Shown here: piece after piece, positions 16,972 through 23,651 of the stretch
Numbering within the stretch: position 1 is the first letter of the stretch
Layout of the letters: each line of letters opens with the position of its first letter
Origin: DATNBU01 sp964476185
Lineage (GTDB): Bacteria; Desulfobacterota; Binatia; UBA1149; CAITLU01
Assembly (NCBI GenBank): GCA_964476185.1
Contig: CAYYZO010000011.1
Coordinates: 1-64,000 of the forward strand
DNA: 64,000 nucleotides
Reading direction: 5' to 3'
Made by a program: the position numbers and the translations under genes
Notes under the pieces: generated by a model
Told to the model about the DNA's origin: nothing
Seen by the model: the letters and a program-made list of their open reading frames with translations, nothing else
Databases searched by the model: none

Positions 16972-17047
16972 TGGTGCCCAGGGCCGGAATTGAACCAGCG
17001 ACACGGGGATTTTCAGTCCCCTGCTCTACCAACTGAGCTACCTGGGC
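16972..17047 (-). tRNA. tRNA-Phe (GAA)
   Basis: A 76-base cloverleaf on the minus strand. The acceptor GCCCAGG pairs with CCTGGGC, the anticodon loop is CTGAAAA giving GAA, the T arm is GCTGG-TTCAATT-CCGGC, and the discriminator A is followed by an encoded CCA. It lies between the orphan gene and the MntA/HepT module, so it is a plausible insertion landmark. Confidence 0.97.
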
Positions 17048-17136
17048 ACGTGGCGGGAGGGCGAGGGCACGGACACCGCCGCGCCCGGCGTGTGTAGCGC
17101 CGCTCGTCGGGACGGTCAAATTCGCGGCGGGTAGGG

Positions 17137-17565
17137 TCAGCGCCGCTCCACGAGGTCCCGCGCGACCCGCAGGAATGCCAGAAGGTCTGCCGGCCCGTTC
17201 CTCGCGGCTGCATGGACCCGAGCCATGTCGAGTCCTTCGTAGGCGTGGGCGACCACGTTCCGGAAGCCCGCCGCCCGCGCGAGCCTGTCCGCCAGTTCCA
17301 TCTCCAGGTGTCCCGCGGTCGCCAACCGCCGGAAGGCATCGCGATAGCTCTCCGGCACGCCGAGGCCGAGGCGTACGCATAGGGCGGTCGCGAGGTCGAT
17401 GACCAGCTGGACCGCGAGCCACAGGTGCAGGACGACGGCGTCGGATCCGTCGGTCGAGGCGACGAGGTCGGCGGGGTCGGCTGGGAGTCGGTCCGCCACG
17501 CGTCGGTGGTGCCGCTCTACCGCGGCGGCGCGCTCCGCCAGGATGGCTGCGTCGAGGCCGCTCAT
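17137..17565 (-). CDS. hepT: HepT-like RNase toxin (type VII TA)
   Basis: This 142-residue all-helical protein carries the HEPN RNase motif Rx4HxY as RNVVAHAY (R102, H107, Y109). HepT toxins dimerise and cleave RNA, in some systems tRNA; the cognate MntA neutralises them by transferring AMP to the tyrosine of this motif. The start codon overlaps the stop of the upstream nucleotidyltransferase by four bases (ATGA), the usual antitoxin-toxin arrangement. The motif is intact, so the toxin is predicted active. The gene lies about 90 bases upstream of tRNA-Phe on the same strand. Confidence 0.93.
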   Translation of the reverse strand: MSGLDAAILAERAAAVERHHRRVADRLPADPADLVASTDGSDAVVLHLWLAVQLVIDLATALCVRLGLGVPESYRDAFRRLATAGHLEMELADRLARAAGFRNVVAHAYEGLDMARVHAAARNGPADLLAFLRVARDLVERR

Positions 17566-17951
17566 CCGAGCCCCGCCAGGATCCTTCGATGCTCCTCGCG
17601 GACGACCGGCTCGATGTCCAGCCAGAATGTCGCCGCCTCGTAGCAGAACTCCTCGAACAAACCGGGAGTTCGCTCGAACACGAGCACTCCGTCCCTCGCG
17701 GCACGGAACCGCAGCAAGCCGCCGGCATGCGAAAGGTCCGCAATGTCGACGCGGTCGGTGCGTAGGACGCCGACGAGTTGGCTTCGCAGTTCCAGCTCGT
17801 CCAGCGAGGCGTCCCCGAGGTAAGCGATGTCCCAGTCGGAGCGTTCGTGGTCGTCGCCGCGGGCGCGGGACCCGTGGAGAACGAGCAGGTCCAGTCCGGG
17901 GAACGAGCTTCCCATACGGCGCAGTGCCTCGATGTTCGGGGAAGGACCCAC
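17562..17951 (-). CDS. mntA: MntA-like nucleotidyltransferase antitoxin
   Basis: This 129-residue minimal nucleotidyltransferase has the GSx10DxD motif (G27-S28, then D39 and D41 in HGSRARGDDHERSDWDIAY). Family members AMPylate the HepT tyrosine and so switch off the RNase. Its stop overlaps the hepT start. The start is a GTG at 17951; there is no strong ribosome-binding site. The gene follows gshB by 39 bases on the same strand, so it may be read from the upstream promoter as well as its own. Confidence 0.92.
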   Translation of the reverse strand: MGPSPNIEALRRMGSSFPGLDLLVLHGSRARGDDHERSDWDIAYLGDASLDELELRSQLVGVLRTDRVDIADLSHAGGLLRFRAARDGVLVFERTPGLFEEFCYEAATFWLDIEPVVREEHRRILAGLG

Positions 17952-17990
17952 GAGGAGCAGCCTAACGCGAGGCCATGCAGGCGAGCAAGC

Positions 17991-18944
17991 TCACCGCACG
18001 AGCCCCGCGCACTTCCTCTCCACGAACTCGATCACCTTCGTCTCCAGCCGCACGCCGCCGAGGCGATTGCTCTCCTGGATGCCGGTCGGGCTCGTGACGT
18101 TCACTTCGGTCAGGTAGCGGCCGATCACGTCGAGGCCGGCGAAGTAGATGCCGAGGGCCTCGAGCGACGGCGCGATCGCGCGGCAGATGGCCTGCTCGTG
18201 CGCGGTGATCTCGGCGGGAATCACCGTGCCGCCCACGTGGATGTTGCCGCGCAGGTCGGTTTCCTTCGGCACGCGCTTGATCGCGCCGAGCGGCTTGCCG
18301 TCGAGGTACAGCAGCCGCATGTCGCCGGTGCGCGACTCGGGCAGGAAGCGCTGGGCCATCACCGGGCGCAGGCCGTGGCGCGTCGACATCTCGAGGATCG
18401 AGTAGGTGTTCAGGTCGCCGCGCGAGATGCGGAAGATGCCGAGCCCGCCGCAGCCGTCCAGGGGCTTGACGACGATGTCGCCGCCGACGCGGTCGCGGAA
18501 CTCGAGGATCGCGTCGGGACTGGCCGACACCATCGTCTCGGCGATGAGGTCGGGAAAGCGCAGGATGAACATCTTCTCGGTGGCTTCCCGCAGGCCCATC
18601 GCGCCGTTGAAGACGAACGTCTTCGACTCGTCGATCAGGCTCAGCAGGTGCGTGGCGAAGAAGAAGTCGGTGTCGAACGGCGGGTCCTTGCGCATGAACA
18701 CGCAGTGGAACCCGGAGGCCTCGCGCCACTGCCAGTCGCCGACTTCGGCGTGCCGGCCCTGCACCTCGGAGACCCGCAGCGACGCCGAGCGCACCGCGAC
18801 GCGGCCGCGGTCGAAGGCGAGGTCGGCGATCCCGCAGTAGAAGTTCTCGTGCCCGCGGTCCTGCGACTCGCGGATGAACACGAAGGAAGTGTCCTTGGTG
18901 ATGTCGATCCGCTCGATCGGATCCATCACGTGCAGAAATTTCAC
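17991..18944 (-). CDS. gshB: glutathione synthase
   Basis: This 317-residue ATP-grasp enzyme joins gamma-glutamylcysteine and glycine to form glutathione in the cytoplasm. Features are the N-terminal KFLHVMDPIERIDITKDTSF block, VFMRKDPPFD (83-91), the ATP-binding loop VVKPLDGCGGLGIF (158-171), and C-terminal EVNVTSPTGIQE with metal-binding residues. The length matches bacterial GshB. I chose GTG 18944 because the family sequence begins there; an in-frame ATG 51 bases upstream would add 17 Gly/Ala-rich residues. No gshA is nearby. It lies downstream of rsmE on the same strand. Confidence 0.96.
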   Translation of the reverse strand: MKFLHVMDPIERIDITKDTSFVFIRESQDRGHENFYCGIADLAFDRGRVAVRSASLRVSEVQGRHAEVGDWQWREASGFHCVFMRKDPPFDTDFFFATHLLSLIDESKTFVFNGAMGLREATEKMFILRFPDLIAETMVSASPDAILEFRDRVGGDIVVKPLDGCGGLGIFRISRGDLNTYSILEMSTRHGLRPVMAQRFLPESRTGDMRLLYLDGKPLGAIKRVPKETDLRGNIHVGGTVIPAEITAHEQAICRAIAPSLEALGIYFAGLDVIGRYLTEVNVTSPTGIQESNRLGGVRLETKVIEFVERKCAGLVR

Positions 18945-19050
18945 AGGTCCAACCTCGCCCCGTCCGGCTGCGCGGCCGGCGAGGATGCCGGCCACGGCCT
19001 ACTGATGCCGGGGGCGGCAGGCCGGTGCGAACGGCGACCGGCCTTGCGGA

Positions 19051-19842
19051 TCAGTTTTCGGGGGCCCGGCGGCCGAGGTCGCCCCACAGGTGCTGGCAGA
19101 TCGCGGACGCGACGATCGCGGCGGTCTCGGTCCTCAGGACGCGGGGGCCGAGGCCGACGGCGATGAAGCCGTGCGACTGCGCGAACTCGATCTCCTCGTC
19201 GGAGAAGCCGCCTTCGGGGCCGATCATCGCGATCACGCGCGTCGCGTCCGGGAAGCGGTGGCGCAGGTTCGCGGCCGGGTTCTTCTCGGCGCCGGTCGTG
19301 AACACGAGGCCGAGCGCGTCGGCGGGCTTGTTCGCGACGAACTCCTCGAACGTGCGGATGCGCTCGATGACCGGCATGACGGTGCGGCCGCTCTGCTCGG
19401 CGGCCGACTTGGCGATGCGCCGCCACCGCTCGACGCGGTCGAGCGCCTGCGTGGGATCGAGCCGCCCGACGCTGCGCTCGCTCGTCACGACGCAGATGCG
19501 GTCGGCGCCGAGCTCGATCACCTTCTCGACCACGAGGTCGATCTTCTTGCCCTTGGCGAGGCACGGCGCGACGGTCAGGTCGAGCGCGGACTCGGTGCTG
19601 CGGTCGGCGTCGCCGAGGATGCGAACGACGGCGGTCTCGCCCTGGAACAGCTCGAGCACGCCGAAGCACTCGCGGCCTTCGCCGTCGAACACGATCACCT
19701 CGTCGCCGGGCTTGTAGCGCAGCACGTGCCGAAGGTGGTGGTAACCGGACTCGGTCAGCACCGCGCGATCGGCGGTCAGGTGCTCGGGCGTGACGAAGAT
19801 CCGGGTCTTCGGGAGTGTCTGCGTGGCGAGGGCTGTAATCAT
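19051..19842 (-). CDS. rsmE: 16S rRNA (uracil-1498-N3)-methyltransferase RsmE
   Basis: This 263-residue SPOUT-class methyltransferase methylates U1498 in the decoding region of 16S rRNA using S-adenosylmethionine. It has an N-terminal PUA-like domain (HLRHVLRYKPGDEVIVFDGEG) and the trefoil-knot motifs IGPEGGFSDEE and GLGPRVLRTETA near the C terminus. The annotated start gives a 12-residue extension before TRIFV, where family proteins usually begin, so the true start may be internal. It follows prmA by 42 bases, a common pairing of ribosome-modification genes. Confidence 0.96.
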   Translation of the reverse strand: MITALATQTLPKTRIFVTPEHLTADRAVLTESGYHHLRHVLRYKPGDEVIVFDGEGRECFGVLELFQGETAVVRILGDADRSTESALDLTVAPCLAKGKKIDLVVEKVIELGADRICVVTSERSVGRLDPTQALDRVERWRRIAKSAAEQSGRTVMPVIERIRTFEEFVANKPADALGLVFTTGAEKNPAANLRHRFPDATRVIAMIGPEGGFSDEEIEFAQSHGFIAVGLGPRVLRTETAAIVASAICQHLWGDLGRRAPEN

Positions 19843-19884
19843 GTTTTCAGTCGGCTCCCGGGGGACGGAGTCTGCTGGCCGGTT

Positions 19885-21012
19885 TCACGAACATCCGTTC
19901 TCGTGGCCCGTGCTAGCCCTCCGGGCCGGCTCTGCCAAGACGTCGTGGTGCAACGAAAGGGAAACCCAGTCGCCCTTGGCGACGATGCGGCCAAGGGTCC
20001 AACCGGGACGGATAAAAGCCTCCTGCACCGTTTTCAACCTGCGGGCCTCGATGCCGGAGAGCAGCAGGGTGCCGCCGGGCCGGACAGCAGTGCTCAGCGC
20101 GTCGCGCATCTCGACGAGCGTACCCGCCAGGATATTCGCGACCACGAGGTCGAACGCGCCTGCTCCGCGCGCCGAAAATCCCCCGTCGGTCGCGCCGTTT
20201 GGCACGGCTTGTTCAACACTTGCGCGTTGTCGCGGCGAAGCGGCCGTTGCCGACACCGGAGTCAGCTCCGAGTCGTGTCGCGCTGCGGCATCGACGTCGC
20301 GGCCGGGTGTGCCATCGCTGTGCAAAGGTGGCCGCGCGGCGGAAAGTCCCGGACGCGCATCGTCCTCCCACTCGGGGACGCCGACTTCTCCGGGCTCGAG
20401 CTCGACGTGCACGACGGCCGCGACGTCGTTGGCCGCGATGTTCTCGCGCGTGGCGTCGACGGCGAGCGGATCGACGTCGGTGGCGAGCACGCTCGCGGCG
20501 CCGAGCCTGGCGGCGGCGATCGCGAGGATCCCGGAGCCGCAGCCGACGTCGGCGACCGACATGCCCGCGCGAACGCTGTCGACGAGCAACTCGAGGCATC
20601 CGGCGGTCGTCTCGTGAAGGCCGGTGCCGAACGCCATGCCGGGATTGATTACGATCGAAACGACACCGGGGATCTCCGCCGGCTGTTCCCACGGCGGGCG
20701 CACCTCGATGCGGTTCGCGAACGTGCGGCGGGCGAAGTGCCGCTTCCAGTTCTCCGTCCAGACCTTCGGGTCCAGTTCGGCGAGGCGCGGGGGCCCCGCG
20801 TGCAGGATCTCGACGGCCTCGAACGCCAGCGAGGCCTTCTCGTCGACGTCGGCGGCGTCCGCGCCGGTTTCGACGACGACGACGACGTCGGCCGTCGCGC
20901 CGCGGTCGCGCACCTCGACGCCGCCGAAGCCGGCGAAGTCGAGCAGCGCCGCGGCTTCGTCGACGACCTCGGGCGAGACTTCGAGTGCGATTTCGAACCA
21001 GCGTTGCGTCAC
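19885..21012 (-). CDS. prmA: ribosomal protein L11 methyltransferase with insertion
   Basis: This 375-residue class-I methyltransferase trimethylates ribosomal protein L11. It has the N-terminal substrate-recognition domain (1-90, ending DPKVWTENWKRHF), MAFGTGLHETT (126-136), the SAM loop VGCGSGILAIAA (156-167) and DLVVANILAG (288-297). Typical PrmA is about 290-300 residues. Here about 70 extra residues (213-284) of low-complexity, polar sequence interrupt the catalytic domain just before the NILAG strand. The flanking core is intact, so the protein may still work. The C terminus is also extended by about 15 residues. Confidence 0.93.
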   Translation of the reverse strand: MTQRWFEIALEVSPEVVDEAAALLDFAGFGGVEVRDRGATADVVVVVETGADAADVDEKASLAFEAVEILHAGPPRLAELDPKVWTENWKRHFARRTFANRIEVRPPWEQPAEIPGVVSIVINPGMAFGTGLHETTAGCLELLVDSVRAGMSVADVGCGSGILAIAAARLGAASVLATDVDPLAVDATRENIAANDVAAVVHVELEPGEVGVPEWEDDARPGLSAARPPLHSDGTPGRDVDAAARHDSELTPVSATAASPRQRASVEQAVPNGATDGGFSARGAGAFDLVVANILAGTLVEMRDALSTAVRPGGTLLLSGIEARRLKTVQEAFIRPGWTLGRIVAKGDWVSLSLHHDVLAEPARRASTGHENGCS

Positions 21013-21202
21013 GGGGGCTCCTCGCGCGGGGCAGGGCCGCCGAACCTAGCAGAACCGCGGCCGAGTGCGACGCGGCGTCCCGCTGCCCCGTCGGCTCGTT
21101 CGCGACGGCGCCCGGCGCCGGAAAGCCGCGACGGAACGACCCGGCCCGCGCTCCCCGGGTGTTTCGTTCCTTGAGGCGGGCGCCGTGCTACCGTCCGCGC
21201 CG

Positions 21203-21806
21203 ATGAACAAGACGGGGTTTGCCGTGTTCGAGACCGCGATCGGTCCCTGCGCGATCGCGTGGGGCGAAGGCGGCGTCGTCGGGGTGCAGCTTCCGGAGCG
21301 CACGGCGGCGGCGACCGCCGAACGGATGCGCGTCCGCTTCCCGGGCGCGGTCGAGGCCAGGCCGCCGCGCGACGTCGCACGTGCGATCCGCGACGTGACC
21401 GCGCTGCTCGGGGGAAAGCGCGTCGACCTGTCGTCGGTCGCGCTCGACCTGGGCGGCGTGCCGCCGTTCCACCGGCGCACCTACGAGGCGGCGCGCGCGA
21501 TCCCGGTCGGGAGCACGCGCTCGTATGGCGAGCTCGCGGCGGCGCTCGGTTCGCCGAACGCATCGCGCGCGATCGGGCAGGCGATGCGACGCAACCCGTT
21601 CCCGATCGTGGTGCCGTGCCATCGCGTGCTCGCGAGCGGCGGCCGCACGGGCGGATTCACCGCACCCGGCGGCGTCGACACGAAGCTGCGTATGCTCGAG
21701 ATCGAGGGCGCGGTCCTGCGGGGCGCGTCCGGCGGCGCGAAGACGCCGGCAGCGCGCGCGAAACCGTCGGTGGCACGTTCGAAGGCCGCGGCGGCGGCAA
21801 CGAAAG
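21203..21806 (+). CDS. methylated-DNA-cysteine methyltransferase domain (N-terminal part of a repair fusion)
   Basis: The first 201 residues form an Ogt/MGMT-type alkyltransferase that transfers an alkyl group from O6-alkylguanine to its own cysteine (PCHRV, C139), with the helix-turn-helix segment YEAARAIPVGSTRSYGELA. Residues after about 180 run into a Lys/Ala-rich linker broken by the assembly gap. If the two identical 55-bp flanks are merged (removing 155 bases), the frame continues without interruption into the glycosylase domain downstream, giving one protein of 453 residues. The ATG at 21203 is used. The domain is complete and the catalytic cysteine present. Confidence 0.9.
21752..21806. 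repeat. 55-bp duplicate flanking gap 2 (left copy)
   Basis: Identical to 21907-21961. As at gap 1, exactly 55 bp are shared across 100 N. This is strong evidence for an unmerged contig overlap in both places. Confidence 0.92.
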
Positions 21807-21906
21807 NNNNNNNNNNNNNNNNNNNNNNNNNNNNNNNNNNNNNNNNNNNNNNNNNNNNNNNNNNNNNNNNNNNNNNNNNNNNNNNNNNNNNNNNNNNNNN
21901 NNNNNN
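21807..21906. other. assembly gap 2 (100 N)
   Basis: A placeholder of exactly 100 N inside a coding region. It shifts the apparent frame by one between the two domains. Removing the gap and one 55-bp copy restores the frame, so the break is an artefact. Confidence 0.98.
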
Positions 21907-22719
21907 GCGCGCGCGAAACCGTCGGTGGCACGTTCGAAGGCCGCGGCGGCGGCAACGAAAGCCGGCGCAGCGAGAGAGAAAACCGGCGCGGCGAGAGAGA
22001 AAACCGCCGCGGCGGCACCGAAGACCGCGGCGCCGCCGAAGGCCCCCGCGCCGCCAGGCAAGCCCGCGCCGACGCCTTCGAACGGCGAACTCCCTTATGA
22101 CGCCCGCCGCGCGCTGCGCGAGCTTCGGGCGAGCGACGCGACGCTTGCGCGGCTCATCGACGAGGTCGGCCCGCTGCGACTGCAGCTCAAGTCCACGCGC
22201 GACGTCTTCGGCGCGCTCGCCGAAGCGATCGTCTACCAGCAGTTGACGGGCAAGGCCGCGGCGACCATCTACGGCCGGGTCTGTGCGCTGTTCCCGAGCT
22301 CGCGCCGCGGCTTCACGCCGGCGCACGTCGTCGCGACGAGCGACGACGTGCTGCGCGGCGCCGGCCTCTCGCGCGCGAAGGCCGCGGCGCTGCGCGACCT
22401 CGCCGAGAAGGCGGCGAACGGCGTCGTGCCGACGCTGGCGCGCGCGCGGCGCATGGACGACGCCGACCTCGTCGATCACCTGACCCAGGTCCGCGGCGTC
22501 GGCCGCTGGACGGTCGAGATGCTGCTGATCTTCCGCCTCGGTCGCCCCGACGTGCTTCCGGTCGACGACTACGGCGTGCGAAAGGGCTTCGCGGCCGCGT
22601 GGAACCGCAAGGAGCTGCCGACCGCGAAGGAACTCGCGCGGTACGGCGAACGCTGGGCGCCGTGGCGTTCGGTCGCGAGCTGGTACCTCTGGCGCGCCGC
22701 CGACCGGAAGACGCGGTAG
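21907..22719 (+). CDS. AlkA-like DNA-3-methyladenine glycosylase domain (C-terminal part of a repair fusion)
   Basis: After a linker rich in Lys, Ala and Pro (to about 22085) comes an HhH-GPD glycosylase. It has the helix-hairpin-helix LTQVRGVGRWTVEMLLIF, the catalytic aspartate in LPVDDYGVRKGF, and the AlkA-like C terminus RYGERWAPWRSVASWYLWRA. Such enzymes excise 3-methyladenine and other alkylated purines. Its N-terminal AlkA domain is reduced or absent. Read with the upstream methyltransferase domain it forms one fused alkylation-repair enzyme. The 55-bp copy at 21907-21961 encodes the same linker residues as the left copy, in the same phase. Confidence 0.9.
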   Translation, partial: ARAKPSVARSKAAAAATKAGAAREKTGAAREKTAAAAPKTAAPPKAPAPPGKPAPTPSNGELPYDARRALRELRASDATLARLIDEVGPLRLQLKSTRDVFGALAEAIVYQQLTGKAAATIYGRVCALFPSSRRGFTPAHVVATSDDVLRGAGLSRAKAAALRDLAEKAANGVVPTLARARRMDDADLVDHLTQVRGVGRWTVEMLLIFRLGRPDVLPVDDYGVRKGFAAAWNRKELPTAKELARYGERWAPWRSVASWYLWRAADRKTR

Positions 22720-22781
22720 CCGGGGGCGCGGCGACCGCGGCCTGGCCTCGACCGGGCCACGGGGACGGCTAAGATCGCGCC

Positions 22782-23501
22782 ATGGCGCCCCGCCTCCTCG
22801 CGATCGGCCACCGCGGCGCGGCGGCCCACCTCCCCGAGAACACGATGCCGTCGTTCGAGAAGGCGCTCGAGCTCGGCGCCGACGCGCTCGAGTTCGACGT
22901 CGCCCTCACGCTCGACGGCGTACCCGTCGTGATCCACGACGACGCGCTCGACCGCACGACCGACGGCCGCGGCCCGGTCGAGCAGGCGACGTTCGACGAG
23001 ATCCGCGCGCTCGACGCCGGAAGCTGGAAAGGGGTGCCGACGCACGTTCCGCCGCTCGCCGAGGTGCTCGACGTCTACGCCGCGCGCACGCTGCTGAACC
23101 TGGAGATCAAGTCGTCGCCGCGACGCGCGGAGCTCGTCGACGCCTGCGCGGAGGCGGTCGCGATGCGCGGTGCGCTGGGCGCGGTGGTGTTCTCGTCGTT
23201 CGACCACGACGCGCTTCGACTGCTGCGTCGCCTGCAGCCGGACGCCAGGATCGGCGTGCTCTGCGAATCGACGAATCTCGAGCGCGCGCTCGCCTGCGCG
23301 GCGGAACTCGGCGCCGAGAACCTGCACCCGCCGGTGCTGCTCGTGACGGCCGCTCTCGTGCGACGCGCGCACGACGCCGGCCTCCGGGTCTGGACCTGGA
23401 CCGCGAACCGGCCCGAGACGATCGCGCACGCGATCGCCTCCGGCGTCGACGGCATCTTCAGCGACTACCCCGAACGAGTCGTCCAGGCCCGGGCAGAGTG
23501 A
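22782..23501 (+). CDS. ugpQ: glycerophosphodiester phosphodiesterase
   Basis: This 239-residue cytoplasmic TIM-barrel enzyme hydrolyses glycerophosphodiesters to glycerol-3-phosphate and an alcohol. The GDPD signature is complete: GHRGAAAHLPENTMPSF, EFDVALTLDGVPVVIHDD with the second catalytic histidine, LNLEIK, and the late WTWTANRPE/GVDGIFSDYP. There is no signal peptide. It starts 62 bases after the repair fusion gene, possibly in the same transcript. Its 3' end faces the M16 gene across a long palindrome that may terminate transcription from both sides. Confidence 0.95.
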   Translation: MAPRLLAIGHRGAAAHLPENTMPSFEKALELGADALEFDVALTLDGVPVVIHDDALDRTTDGRGPVEQATFDEIRALDAGSWKGVPTHVPPLAEVLDVYAARTLLNLEIKSSPRRAELVDACAEAVAMRGALGAVVFSSFDHDALRLLRRLQPDARIGVLCESTNLERALACAAELGAENLHPPVLLVTAALVRRAHDAGLRVWTWTANRPETIAHAIASGVDGIFSDYPERVVQARAE

Positions 23502-23519
23502 TCACGAGTCCAACGCGAA

Positions 23520-23633
23520 CGAGTCGAAAAGGTCGAGATGCAAGGCACACGCGCGTGAGTGAGCGTAGCCGTACTTTGGTACGGCGGAGCGAACGAAGCG
23601 TGTGCAACGCCGCCGATCGGCCTTTTCCACTCG
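23520..23633. repeat. long intergenic palindrome, copy 1
   Basis: A 114-bp imperfect palindrome between the convergent ugpQ and M16 genes. The outer arms CGAGTCGAAAAGG and CCTTTTCCACTCG pair, an inner GCACACGC pairs with GCGTGTGC, and the centre is GTAC-TTTG-GTAC. The cores (AGGTCGAGATGCAAGGC on the left, CGCCGATCGGCCTTTTCC on the right) recur at four other sites in the window. The T-run at either end could give bidirectional termination. Confidence 0.85.
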
Positions 23634-23651
23634 CTCGCCCCCCGCGCGACC

